Below are positions 37,371 through 53,655 of a stretch of DNA of 64,000 nt, piece after piece (within the stretch, counting starts at the first letter, position 1; every line of letters begins with the position of its first letter). The notes beneath the pieces are model-generated. The model ran no database searches, was not told the origin of the DNA, and saw only the letters and a program-made list of their open reading frames with translations. Origin of the DNA: Annona cherimola (taxonomy: Eukaryota > Streptophyta > Magnoliopsida > Magnoliales > Annonaceae). The position numbers and the translations under genes are program-made. The DNA is taken from positions 37,852,133-37,916,132 of the forward strand of contig CM059975.1 of assembly GCA_030490835.1 (NCBI GenBank), read 5' to 3'.

Positions 37371-38292
37371 GAGAACATGCAACATAATTTGGTCTACCTC
37401 ACCACATGCATGTTCGATTATCCATTCAATTTCCACTGTAATCACGGGCGTTACACTGTCTAGATTATTCCTAATCCTCAGACGTATGCGTCAGACATTT
37501 GCCATAATTAATCTGGGCTGCCCACAAACTTATTTAATTAAAGACGGAATTTTTATCATCACTCATCTCGGACGAGCTAGATGCATGCATGCATGTATAT
37601 ATCATTAATTCTAAAATAAGATTAGGAACGTGCTTAATTATGGTTGAAATTAATTTAAGAGTAAATTGGGCTGGATTGATTCGTGAGTGTTTTCAACCCT
37701 ATTTCTATCCGTAAAAGCTTAACTCAATCATAATTTTAGTCCAATTTTTATAACCACCAACCCGATTCCCTATGCAAAAATTATAAAAAATGGAGTTAGT
37801 ATCCAGTTATAAATTAGGTTAATAGATCATACGTGCAAAAACTTTTTGACATATAAATTATCTCTCATGTATGCATGCACAATTACTGATCACCAATGAA
37901 AAAAAAATATTGGAAAACTTGTGTTTGTGGGATTGCATGTAAAGATGAAGTGCAGGTATTAAACGAAAGATAACCGTATACTAAGAAAGCTAATATCAAA
38001 CTAAACTATTAAACTTAGACAGAATTCATATCGAAATACAAATTCATACTCAAAATACATCTAAACATAAGTTAAGTTTACCAAAGTTCCACATATAATG
38101 GAGCATTTTTATTATAGAATAAGGTAAAAGAATGCATATCAAATATACGTATGATATATATTTATTAATTTATTATATTATGCAAAGGATTGGGTTAATT
38201 AAATCGGGTTGATTGATCTTATAATTAGATTTGTACTTTTTGATAATACTATTGGTGTAATTTCGATTACATTGATCTCGAACCTAGCTTTC
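37371..38292. repeat. Direct duplication, copy 2
   Basis: Second copy of 35768-36630. It carries an extra AT-rich stretch of about 50 bases near 38130-38180 and scattered substitutions. Non-coding. Confidence 0.85.
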
Positions 38293-38699
38293 TGAACTAA
38301 TACAATTAATATAATTATGCTATATTTGGAAGCCAGAACTTGAAAAACCTGATTTACAACTAAGTTCAGGTTAGGTTATGTTACGTTACGGTTTAAGCAA
38401 ATCCAAACATGATGAGCCTGGATCTAAATCTAATTTTTGTATTTGTATTTAATATATAATGTATTATATGCATCAAACTCAAACTATATTTCTTCATGTT
38501 TATGTATTTTATATTACTTATGTTTACGTTTGAATACACCTCTATCATATTGAAATTATATTATAGGTATACTACAAAAATATTTATTTTATACAACAAT
38601 TCGTGTTCAGCAAATATCATAAGTAGCCACTGTTTGTTGAGTACAAGTCTTATATTCAACACTCAAGAAGTCGCGGCATAGGTATATATAATGGCAACT

Positions 38700-39077
38700 G
38701 ATTCAATGTTAATTTCAATGCACCTGCCTGCAAAACTTCATTTTTTATTTTTTTGAAACTCTTTTCACACAAATGTTAATTCAGGTGCATTTAACATGTT
38801 TATCAATTTTCACAATTTTTGAAGATTTTTAGATTTTTTTGGATTTTTAACAATCAGTGGCATTTTAGTAATTTTAAATTACTAAAATACCACTGGCTTT
38901 TAAAAATCCGAAAAAATATCTAAAAAATCTCCAAAAATGATTAAAGTTGATACACACGTTTTTTTTATTACAGATACACAAGTTAAATACACTTATATTA
39001 ATAATTTTGTGAAAAATGTTCAAAAAAATATAAAAAATTGGTTTTACGAATTTCAATGCACCCTGTTGCATTGAATC
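38700..39077. mobile_element. MITE family 'TGCACC', copy 2
   Basis: Starts GATTCAATG...TTCAATGCACC and ends with the inverted GGTGCATTGAAA-type sequence and TTGAATC. The interior is a long imperfect inverted repeat (CCACTGGCATTTTAG-like arms around 38855-38900). It shares AAGTTAAATACACTTATATT with copy 3. Confidence 0.65.
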
Positions 39078-40260
39078 AACTCTCCTATATAGTACTTACA
39101 TGAAATAAATACTGTTGAAATTTTAGTTGACTAGGTAAATTTTTGTTACAATGAGCTATTTATTTCCCACAATGCATATATAGTAGCTTTAATTTGCAGA
39201 TATATTTTTCTTGAATGTGTATATAATGATTTTCTGTAAGTTGTAAAGAAACTTTTGCATAACTATTTTCCTTGTAGTGGTAAATCATATCATTTTCATT
39301 TACATTCATATTTACGTTGTTTGGCTTTAAATATGTTAATTCTCTTTTTTTTATCACATTTTAAAAAATAAATTTTCTATAAGTATATTATACGTATAGA
39401 TTAAACATAACTAGATTAACATATTTATAAAAAATTTAAAAAAAAAGTATTTGGACGGGTTGGAAATTGCCGGATTTCCAACCATTTTGAGAAGATCATT
39501 TTACAAAGTTAATTAGGTTGAGTTATTATTTTCAATTATATGATTTTTTAGTTGTCGCATGCATATTCATATGAAATTTTTAGATTTGTTATTCTTAAAA
39601 ATTATCCCTAGGATTTTACAAATAGAATTATCTCTAGGATTTTAAAGTATAAATAGAGTTAGGGTGAGGTAAATTTAAGTTTTGTGAGCCCGCACAAACC
39701 AGTAACTCACACCATTCTATTTTCTAAATCGGGTCAAATTTATTTGTTTTGTAAACCTAATTTGAAAATTTGAAACCCAATGTGCGCCAAGTCCAGCTAA
39801 ATGGGTTTTGCTGCAAGGTAACCACAATTGTGATCGGAATGATGATCCTCCTACTGTATAAAATTCGTGTTTTGTTAAGATTTTGACTTTTGAAGAGCTG
39901 TAACTGGGGAAGGGCTCATCTTCCGTGCATTACAGAATCTTTGCGTAATGTATGGGGCTGGCTAGCTGTATTATGGAACACAAAGGGAAAAAAAAAGAAA
40001 AAAGAAAAAAGAAAAAAACAACCATTCTTGTTTTCCACTTGGGTTAGGGTTGAACCCAACCCTATTTACACCCTGGCCAGGTGGAATTAATGATTGTGAG
40101 GAGATATCTATCAGGTTGGCTTTGTATCTGTCGGCTATATATATTATATATAAACCCGAAAGTAAAACATTATAAAATTGATGTGGGCTATCCTACTGAC
40201 AGCCTTGCATACCTGCATGCATGAATGGTTTAACAGTTGAAGATCGGCTCAAGATTCAAG

Positions 40261-40267
40261 TATATAA
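40261..40267 (+). promoter_or_regulatory. TATA box of peroxidase gene 2
   Basis: TATATAA 63-69 bp upstream of the ATG, inside AGTATATAAGCATGTCC. The same context precedes the paralogue (minus strand, 12981-12989), followed in both by CATGT and a CCA(A/G)G sequence. Confidence 0.7.
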
Positions 40268-40329
40268 GCATGTCCAAGGTTTCAGACTAATGTATAGAAT
40301 TCAGAAATTTAATCATCATTAAGCTCCAG

Positions 40330-44391
<4,062 letters not shown>

Positions 44392-44936
44392 TAGCAAATG
44401 AATCACCACCTAGCTCTAATTTCCAATTCAGCTCCAATATATATTTGTTGCATGCAAATTAAGGTTGCATTTTATTATCTTATATATTCTATGTTTTTTT
44501 GATGTATGCATGAATAAGGTTCTGGTCAACGTTTTGATTATTGTACGTATTACAACTGACCACAAGTAAGAGAATTTTGGATTGATATTTTCCACGTGCT
44601 ACTCGATCTTTATATTTTCCCCCATTCTTAACAAAGATTTTTTTTGTGTTTTTTTCTTTTTATATTTGTGATTGCTTTCTAGTTCTTCATGTTGGAAGCA
44701 CCATTTTTTCAGGTAATGTTCTACAATTGGTGACAGAGGATGAGATCACGTCTTAGGAGGTGGATATATCAAGTTAAAGGCTAAGATTCAAAAAAACATC
44801 CGATAAAATTGGAAGAAGATGATAATCAATTGCACTAGCCTAAAAAGTTTGACTTCATTTGTTTCCCAAGTCAACCATTCCAAAACAATCTGAAACAATC
44901 ACAGTAATGATGTCTAGATCAATAAAACATTCATAT
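44392..44936. other. 3' flank of peroxidase gene 2
   Basis: AT-rich sequence. A near-canonical AATAAG lies near 44512, but no clear AATAAA close to the stop. Nothing else recognised up to the LTR at 44937. Confidence 0.5.
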
Positions 44937-46099
44937 TGTTCCCATGTAGTGATTATTCAAAAACTTTGATAGAATAATATGAATTAAATAAAAATATAAT
45001 TCACAATAATGAAATTAAACTACAAAGACAAGAGTACTTATAATAGTTAGGTCAATTACAAATCTATTCCACTCTCCAAGCATATAAAACTTCAGTTCCA
45101 CTAGTCAACTTTAATGTGTAAGCATAGTGGTATGTTAATTCAATTATCTTCTGGATTGACATTTTACTCCAAGTGAGCTCATGATCAAGTAGTCAATACT
45201 TTAATTCACTTTTTTCTTGATTTGATCACCATCAACACCAAGGCAATACAAAAGCAAAACTTATATGAAAACCAAACCAACTTTGCAAATATGCACAAAT
45301 AGCAACTTTTTAAAATAGTCTACATTTGAATACTTTCAATTCAATGCAACAACGCTTCAAGGATCTGCAACTTCAGCCTTGTACTTGAATATCCAATAAA
45401 AGAAATCTCACAAGAAAGCATTTGTAGTCTTTCACTCTTGTACTTGGGTGCCTCTCTTGACACCTTTTAGTTCTCATTTAAGCTCATTTTATAGCCCCAA
45501 GGTCTCTTGAAACTTAGCCTAAACAATAAGACTAAAAGACTTTACAGTCATCCAATTTCTTCAAAACTGAAATTTTTGGCAATTAGAAAACATAAGGCAT
45601 TTTCAGAAAAAGGTTAACCTTTTTCGCACCCTATCCTAACAAAGTATTTGTGCCGCTAAACTGGCAATCATTTGGAGGTAAATGGTCAACATTTATCCTA
45701 TTTTGCTGAAGTCAAATTTAAAGGGAAATATCTTATTTCAAAATATGCTCATCCACCCAAACCGGTCATAAAAATATATTTCATTCATCATTCCAAATGA
45801 AGCAATCTAAAAAGCATATTTCATTCATTATTTTAAGCAGGAAGCAATCTTAAACAAATATTTCATGAAAATCTCATTCGCAAGAAAAACATAAATTTCT
45901 GACTTAACCGAATCTCTCAAAAGAATTGTCACATCATATAGAAGAAGATAATTTCACAATTACACCAATCTTGTTATATATCTTGTAAAAAGGCATAAAC
46001 CAATCTCAATTACATATTAAAATGCACAACACATTCAAAATCAAGCCCATGAAGTCAATTTGTTTTGTCATCATTAAAACTAACCAAAAGGGGTAACCA
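44937..46099 (-). repeat. 3' LTR of a decayed Sirevirus-like element (family B)
   Basis: Minus orientation, about 1163 bp, from TGGTTACCCC at the right to CATGGGAACA at the left, TG...CA. It is homologous over hundreds of bases to 51855-52470. Shared segments include CTTATATGAAAA(C/A), GTAGTC/GAGTCCTTCACTC and GCATCTCTCTTGACAC-type words. A purine-rich tract lies immediately upstream in the element sense. Unlike family A it has no GTCGAC arrays. Confidence 0.7.
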
Positions 46100-46101
46100 T
46101 G

Positions 46102-46124
46102 CAATCTCATATTCTCCCACTTTT
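46102..46124 (-). other. Polypurine tract of family B
   Basis: On the minus strand AAAAGTGGGAGAATATGAGA, directly before the TGG start of the LTR. Purine-rich tracts next to the 3' LTR prime plus-strand DNA synthesis; AAAAGTGGGAGAAT-like tracts are usual in Sireviruses. Confidence 0.6.
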
Positions 46125-48300
46125 AGTGATGACAACACACAACAACTATTGTGATGTTTTCAAATAATGCTCCTCCTATTACCACCATGCTTGCAAATAG
46201 TTGGAGAATATAAAATTTGCATTTTGAATGGCTGTATTTCTCCGCATTTTGTCATAAGAAAAAAACAAAACTACCAATATGATATTTTCAAATAACGTTA
46301 CACTATTGTTATGTCATTTCATACTGTATATTTTGAATGATGTTTGGATGAGAATTCGGATAAATGTGAAGTTTTGAATATTGATTGATTTAGCTTTGTT
46401 TACCACAAGATACTCATGATTGACAAGTATGTGCAAAATCAGATGATTTCAATGCAAAACACGCTTGACTTCCGAAGAGTTGAACATGAGAACCAAGACC
46501 ATTCAATTTGATGATTTAGAAATATTAAAAAAAGGCAAAGTAATAATCAACACAAGCTAAGATGTGTTTCACTTAGGGCCTGAATTCTTTTTGGGTTTAG
46601 TAGAATTTTTCAAAGCAAAATGCACACTCTAGAGGCCCACATGGTTTCATTTGTGTGGATCTAGGTCACACATAGTTCAGACCGTGTGGGCACCTAGTTG
46701 CGCATTTAGTTCACGACGGACTTGGTTTTGTGCAAATACTTGATAGAGCTCTACCTAAACACTTATTATGAACATTCTAAGGCATCTTAAAACATCTTTT
46801 GAGCTAAGGTTAAGGTTCAAGAGTGGGAGAAGGCAAAGAGTATTAGGCGAGAAGCAAGATGGTGAGTTGCTTGAATTATTCAAGACATCATCGGAGTTTT
46901 CAATCAATAAGCTTTCATTTTCTCCTTTTTTTGATTTAATTATCTTGCTTATGATGGATTTGAGATACAATTTTATTTTGTGTTTGAATTTTATTAAAAA
47001 CATGTTATGCCAAATCCTAAATATGAGGATTAGGATATAACATGCGTAAAATATAACGGATATTGTGGTTTTGATTTATTTATAAAAGATATTTGTTGCT
47101 AATTTGATATTTTGTGATTTCAACACTTGTTGGGTGTTTAAATTTGTACTTCAATATGATTTTATATATTAGGTGATGGAACCAAGAGGTGAAAGTCTAA
47201 TATACAATAATCAAAATATTAAATTTGAAAATCTAGATCATGAGAATAGATATGATGATCTTGAAGAATTCTATGAATTGCTACAAAACTTATTGAATTC
47301 TAATTAACTTAATCCCATGAGAATAGATAGTTAAGAAAATTAGGGTTCGCTTTGTAGGTTTCAAGAGAAGGTGTATGGATAATTTAGAGTTTATTCTCCT
47401 TTAACATACAGTATCCGGATTAAATAAGCACTTTATGTATCCGTTGCAGAAGATATGTGTGAAATCCTAGATCTTAGGTGCTCTCATCTCTTACTTTCTA
47501 ATCTTCATTTTACGTTTTTAAGATCCCCTTCCTCCTTACTATTTCTTTAATTATTACTACCTTTATTCTCTTGGTACTGATATAAGTATTTGAGAGTAAC
47601 GTCTTAAGTTTTGAATTTCTTGCGGGATCGATATTTTAAATACTACAATCTATGACCCGCACACTTTTAGAGATAGTTGAACATCTATCACCTTTCTTAG
47701 AAGTAGTTGGAGAACATAAAAAAATTATATTTTGAATAGTTGAATTTCTCCCCTTTTTGTCATAAGTGAAAATTAATAATTGTGAAGATAAATAATTAGA
47801 TATTAGTAAAGTGATGTAGGAGTTTAACAAAAGCATACAAACATTAATAAGTCGTGATAAATATTTGAGAAATTGAAATGGTTGTGTAAGAGCTTAGAAA
47901 AATAAAAAAAAATTCTTAGCATAGATAGTTCAAATGGAGTATCTAAATTATTCTTCTTTGGAGAAGGTATGAGCTCCTTATCCTCTTTTTCATCAAAGAC
48001 TATATCAAACTTAGTACCAGATTGCCTTGATTAGAGGAAGAATTTTTTATGAAGGTGGATTTTTCACTTTTTCTTTGATGATTGACCTAAAATTGACTTT
48101 TGACCCAGAATCTTTTGCATAAAAGTAATCAATTGTTCATTTGAAACAAGTATTTGAGGTTTTGGAGATGAAGGCATTGGTGAATGTGGAGACTTTGAAG
48201 TAGATGATTTGGTATGTGGAACTAATTCAAGATTTTCTTTTTGAAAAAGAATTTTAGTAATAAGATCATTAGCTAAAGTTCTGACATTTGATATGCTTTC
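46125..48300. other. Non-coding interior of family B element
   Basis: Holds a direct repeat (AGTTGGAGAA(T/C)ATAAAA...TTTCTCC...TTTTGTCATAAG) at about 46198-46260 and 47704-47768. About 1.4 kb of unclassified sequence lies between, possibly a later insertion. No coding region supported. Confidence 0.45.
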
Positions 48301-48301
48301 T

Positions 48302-49234
48302 TCAAAAGATCCTAAGTGAATAAAGCAAAAGAAATTGACTAAGTAGAAATATGCTCAAAGGAGTCAAGTCCACCATGTACTTTGTGGTTGAGGATTTAGA
48401 TATAATTTCAGTGAATAATCTAGCACATGAAGGCTTAGATTTTTTTAATAGGAGTTTCAAGGTTCTCATCATACTCAAAAAGTTTAGAGAAGATGATTCT
48501 TTATTGTTCTTATCAGATTCATCTACTTTTTTACCTTGAGATCCACCTTCTTTGCCATAATTTCGTATGTTACGAAGTCCTCTTCCCTTTAAATGTTGAA
48601 GTGATGTATATTCAATTTTCATCATGCACTTGTTTATACCATCTTCTCTTGAGAGTAGATTCTCTAAGTATATTATATGATTTGGGTTAATGAATCCTTT
48701 TCGTCTCAAATCTAGGCCAAAGTTCTTAAGCATCCGAGTGATAAATATTACATAAGGTAGATTCATAATAGAAATAAATTCTTTAGAAGTAAAAAAAAAA
48801 TTTAGTCCTATAATATACGAAGTTTATGTATCATCATTCATTTTCTCAATACAAACATAGAAATGCTTTACAAGATCTTGATACATGGATAGACCAAAGT
48901 AGAGGAATCTATATAGATCAAAATCTTTCAATTAATTAATTAATTTGAACTTTTGTTGCTCAAGGTACTTGAAATTAACATATTTATCATCAACTATGCT
49001 CCTTGGTGCAATTTTGACTTGAAATTCTTTCTTGTTCTTTTTACCCATGAATAGTGTTGAGGTTGAGCTTTTTATAAAATTAGAATTTTTTATGCTTATC
49101 ATTTTCGCCATTAGAGATGAAGATGGAGGAGATATACATTTGGATACTCTACTTCTAATCTTTTTTCCCTTCTTCAAAGACAACTTGTGGATCCCTTCTT
49201 GCTCTTGGAGGAGATCTATGAGGAGATACATCAT
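48302..49234 (-). pseudogene. Decayed additional ORF of a Sirevirus-like element
   Basis: One minus-strand frame spans 49234-48302, interrupted only by TAA at 48932-48934 and another near 48829. The order of segments (FKYLEQQKFKLIN, YQDLVKHFYVC, TSYIIGLNFFFTSKEF) follows the 'putative plant transposon protein' domain often encoded between pol and the 3' LTR of plant retrotransposons. It lies upstream of the 3' LTR at 44937 in the element sense, as expected. The N-terminal part is basic and serine-rich. The domain match is from memory and needs a profile search. Its function in elements is not settled; it is sometimes called env-like. Confidence 0.55.
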
Positions 49235-50881
49235 CTACTTTTCTCTTTCCTTTTTATTGATAAGTTGTTTTAGAACCAAATTTAGGAGCAATCTAGATTG
49301 TTGATGGAAATGAATTTGGTGATGTGGATTTAGCTTAGGTTTGAACTAGGGTTTTGTTTGAAGAGGATGATCTATTTTTAGGCTAAGTGAGAATACGGTT
49401 TCAGATTTGAAATGGATTTCGAGGAAGAGCATGTTTCAATTTCATTAAGAGAAGGGTTGGATTTTGGCTAGATAGCGTGATTTAGGCTATGATAAGTTAT
49501 GTGGTGGATTTTGGTTAGGGGAATATGATATGCTTCGATTGTAATAGAGGATACACAATGGGTGAAGACTCCACGATTCAATATTGAAATGGTAGAAAAA
49601 ATAGGATTTGGGCATAAACCTTTGATTTTTTTATTTACATATATATATATATCAAACCATCTAATATTACAAATCAGTACACATATAATCCTCACAACAT
49701 GGAGGAATCAAATAACACCCACACCACCAAAAGAATGTAAAAACCCTCACAACTTGGAGGGACATTAAATAGCTTCAGAGAAGCTTCAAACCCGTGTGAA
49801 CATTGATTTGCGGCAGCGTGGTTACCGCTGAGGCTCAACCTCAATGGCAACCTTTGATTTTTCAAAATGAAGTAGAATGGAGAATGGAAATAGAAAGGGA
49901 GAGAATGGAAGATGACAACCTCAAATTAAATAAAATCTATTGAATAAATCAATCTAAAAGGAGTTTATCTCACCGATTTAAGTTGTTAATAAGATACCCT
50001 CAAATTACCAAGTCGTCTAAGCCTTATATAGTGGATTTTCAAATAAATGCAACCTTTAAAATAATTTTATTTTCTTTGCTTAAACAAAACGGTTAATCTT
50101 TTTCATAGAAATCATCAATGTTTTTATGTTAATTTCAAAAGTAGAAGTTATGAAATATTTATGATTAATCTGATTCATTAATCTTTGACTATTATGCAAA
50201 TGGATCAATAATACCTTATTCTTTTTAAATTTGTGCAAATAGTTCAAAGAGAAGTAGTTTAATAAAAATTTTCAATTAATATTCAATAGGAATAAATTTC
50301 AAATGTAAATTATTACATTGTACATGCTCTTAAGTGAAATAAAATCTTATTTAGAATTCTTGATTCATCTCTATTCATTTTCATATAAGTGCTCTTGTTT
50401 TTCTCTTTATTATTATCTCCAAATGGTACTCCTACCTTAATCCTTTATTTTTATGTTTTCGAGTTTTGCGTCAATAGTATGTTGGTAGCAACAACTATCT
50501 ATGTATCAACTTATTCTACTATTTTTCAAAAAAAATTATATTTTTGGTACCCGTCACATAGGTTCACCTTTATTAGTGCAACATACGAAAATATTTTTAA
50601 TTTCCAAATAAGTCTAACACCTTGTACTTGCATTCTTTTTAATGGATAAATAAATCAAAAATATTTATGAGAACAAAAATGAAAAGTATCATTATGATCT
50701 TGATTTCTCTTATGTGCATGATTGACATATTTTTGTTTTTCTACAAATGTTATTTTTAAGGAGTCGTTTTTATTTGTCAATTCTTGATTGCTTTTAGAAA
50801 GTTTCAAGCATTTCAATGTCTTACCTTCATGTTTTTTCTTTAGGGTACATTTGGCTATAATAGAAACTTTTCAATTGGGGG

Positions 50882-51171
50882 GGCGTGTTTGTTAACACCA
50901 AAATTATTCAAACTAAAATTTTTTAATATAAAACTTTTCATTCTTTACAACTATCAATATCTTATTTCTAATTATTTCTTCACTTCTTCCTACATAACTA
51001 CTATATTTTCAATCATTTCTACATAACTACCCATATATCTAATCTATCTATTTTAACTTTATTCTTTTTAATCCTTATTGTTATCCTTATTATATTATAT
51101 AATTTTTTCTCACATCAAGAAATTTTACACTAAAACTTTTCATCAAAAGTCTTATCACGTTTTGAACACAT
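50882..51171 (+). repeat. MITE family 'GTGTTTG', copy D
   Basis: From GGCGTGTTTGTTAACACC to ACGTTTTGAACACATC. It contains CTATCTATTTTAACTTTATT and ACTTTTCATCAAAAG, in the same orientation as the copy at 36730. Confidence 0.6.
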
Positions 51172-51315
51172 CATAAAACTTTTCAATTTAAAACTTTTTA
51201 CTATCCACAACTATCCTGTTTTTTAATTATTTGTCATATCTTCTTATACAAGTACTATACTTTTCAAACATTTTCATACAACTAATCTATATAGCTAATG
51301 TATCGATTTTAATTA
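51172..51315 (+). repeat. MITE family 'GTGTTTG', partial copy E
   Basis: Directly follows copy D and repeats its first half (ACTTTTCAATTTAAAACTTT, CCACAACTATC, ACTTTTCAAACATTTTCA), then ends. Confidence 0.5.
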
Positions 51316-51842
51316 ACCTGCTTTGTAGTTTTAATGAATTTTCTACAGCCTTTAAAGTTATTCATAATATCAGTATACCGGTGAAATATCTTAGATATAG
51401 ATTTAGTATATTTTATTATAAATAATTCAGAATCATATATCAGTATATTAATCGCGGACTATTTAACTTGAAATGTTCCTTCATGGGTGACAATAATTGT
51501 ATCATATACCTCTTTTGTTGAAATACAAGCAAAATTTATTTTAAATTCAGATGAAAAAAGAAAGAATACAAGACATTTAATGCTTTAGTATGTAGTTATA
51601 CTTGTTTAGTTTATTATTAAATCAAAACAATAGAAATACAATCTCTAAGTAAGTTCAAACAAGATTCAATCATTCTTTAAAGTTTGACATCATGTCCCAA
51701 AATATATTTTAGTTTAATTTTCCAATCCACAAAATTGGAAGTGTAAATGTATGTAGCATGAATAATGGAATAACTTTTAGAGTAACCATGGTAAATTCTT
51801 TCATAGTCATTTGATCTCTTTGTTAAATTGAAAAAAGTTTTT

Positions 51843-51853
51843 CTCTGATACAC
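51843..51853 (-). other. Decayed primer binding site of family B
   Basis: Minus strand GTGTATCAGAG, a one-base variant of the tRNA-iMet primer site, one base from the LTR end at 51855. Confidence 0.55.
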
Positions 51854-51854
51854 T

Positions 51855-52470
51855 TGTTAGCCCCGTGTAATTGTTATTCAAAGAAATTTAGTAAAATGAT
51901 ATAAATCAAGTAAAAAATAATCTATAATAACGAAACCAAACCACAAAAGTGGTTTAGTCAATCTCAGACCTACTTCACTTTTCAAGTACATAAGACTTGG
52001 ATTTCATTAAGCAACTTTCACATGTGGGTTATAGTGGTATAATTAGTTCAATTATCTCCTAAATTGGTATTAGCCTCATGAAGTAAACATCTTAAGCTAC
52101 TTTCCTCTTGATTTGGTTACCACTAATACTAAGGTAATACAAATACAAAACTTATATGAAAAACTAAACAAATTTACCACATTTGGATAAGTAGCAACTT
52201 TTTCAAATGACATATGACTAGAAGCTTTGAGTCGAAGGTAGCAATTCAAGGGTCTCTAATTTCAATCTTACACTTTAATCTCTAATAAAAGTAATCTCAT
52301 AAAGAAAACACTTGGAGTCCTTCACTCATGTGTTTGGGCATCTCTCTTGACACATTTTAGCTCTCTCGAGATCCTTTTGTAGCTCTAAAGTCTTTTGAAA
52401 TATGGCCTCAAAAGTATTGCCTTGTCACACATGTGAAGATAATTTACAATTATATTAAAAAGGACAAATC
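51855..52470 (-). repeat. Truncated 5' LTR of family B
   Basis: Homologous to 44937-46099 from its PBS end (TGTTAGCCCCGTG) to about 52470 (AAAAAGGACAAATCAA). The middle of the LTR is deleted near 52430 and the outer end is missing, replaced by MITE sequence. The match in orientation and PBS position supports a single element spanning 44937-52470. Confidence 0.65.
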
Positions 52471-52528
52471 AATGTTCCAAAATCACCCTTTTGTTGCATG
52501 TCCAGTACATAGAAATATTATTAGTCTA

Positions 52529-52733
52529 TCAGTTCACAACTATTCTATTTTAACAACTACTTTACCTTTTCGATTATTTCTTCTCAAATATATCTACTTT
52601 AAATTTAATCTCTTTACTTCTCATCATCATCCTTATCAGATCACATCTCTTTTCCTATTTTCAAAAGATTTTATACCAAAAAATTTTTGTTCGAAAATTT
52701 AAAAATTTTATTGAATACTAAATGCACGCTCTA
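52529..52733 (+). repeat. MITE family 'GTGTTTG', copy F (decayed)
   Basis: Shares TTCACAACTATTCTATTT, a CTTTACTTCTCATCATC-type segment and AAAAGATTTTATACCAAAA with copies C and D; the ends are lost. Confidence 0.45.
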
Positions 52734-53655
52734 TAATTAAAGTTTTTCAACTCTTCCCTAAATATTAATATACTACACGACAAACAAGCGGTTCTTTAGA
52801 AACTCCTCTACTTAATTAATTGGTAAATAACTAAAAACTGATTAAATTAAATCATTTTCATAGGTTAAAATGAAGAAACCTAGATTAACATTCAAAGTAT
52901 TTTTATTTATCTTGGATTTTCAAAAAAGTCCATGTCTACAAGATAAATATTTGCTACATGGAATAATTTTGTGGTCCACGGACACTTAGTTTTTTTTTTT
53001 TTTGACGCTAGACACTCTTAGTCTGTTGACGTCAGACACTCTTAGTCTGTTGACTATAATGGATATGGGTGGTGGAGAGTGCTGTGAAACCCCATATACA
53101 GGTATATGTATTTATAAATATTTTTTACATGGGGACTATTTTAGCAATTTACTAAGGTTAAGGATTAAATTGAAAATAAAAAATCGATTCAAATGCCCAA
53201 ATAATTCCAGGCTTCCTGCGGCATTCAAAGAGAGAAAACAAGTAGACCGGAAAAAGAAAAGAGTGTTGTGAACCCTGATATACAGGTTTATGTATTTATA
53301 AACATTTTTTCAATGGGGACTATTTTAGCAATCTACTAAGGTTGGGGATTAAATTGAAAATAAAAAATCGATTCCAATGCCCAAATAATTCCAAGCTTCC
53401 AAGAGGCATTCAAAGAGAAGAAAAAAAAAAGTAGTCCCAAGGAAGAAAAGAGAAGAAGAGAGAGAGAGGACGAGGACGAGGAGGAAACTCCAATGGGGAT
53501 TCAGATTTTTGAGTTAAGTTTGAAGTTGGAGGATTTGAAGAAAAGTATGAGAAAATTTTAGTAAGCAATTTTCTTTCCAGTCTTTTTTATTTTTCTTATC
53601 TATTGCATTTATTTATACATTGTGATGGTACAAAAAAAATTAGTATGAAATTAAG
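52734..53655. other. Intergenic region with tandem duplications
   Basis: Two 24-bp repeats (TTGACG(C/T)(T/C)AGACACTC...) at 53002-53025 and 53026-53049. Then an approximately 184-bp tandem duplication (53078-53261 and 53262-53450), a GA-rich tract at 53448-53485, and a 22-codon frame at 53493. No gene supported. Confidence 0.6.

Larger units (their letters stand above)
35338..40260. other. Intergenic region upstream of peroxidase gene 2
   Basis: 35333-35450 is the second half of a GGGTT-rich MITE split by the solo LTR. It then holds a direct duplication (35768-36630 and 37371-38292) and MITEs at 36730-36989, 37134-37366 and 38700-39077. Decayed hAT-like fragments lie at about 38330-38570 and 39640-39800, and an A-rich tract at 39988-40018. 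No gene seen. Confidence 0.6.
49235..51842. other. Remaining interior of family B element, no gag or pol seen
   Basis: I could find no RT, integrase or gag signature here, although this is where they should be. There is (TA)n near 49640-49655, a phrase CCTCACAACATGGAGG/CCCTCACAACTTGGAGG duplicated at about 49690 and 49743, and MITE copies at 50882-51315. The gag-pol body has been deleted or never existed. Confidence 0.5.

Noticed and set aside
46755..47040. Overlapping 82- and 90-codon frames
   Set aside because: On opposite strands, no domains, inside a decayed transposon interior.
53493..53563. Possible short first exon, ATG after a GA-rich leader
   Set aside because: Only 22 codons before a stop, and no further exon found before the LTR insertion.
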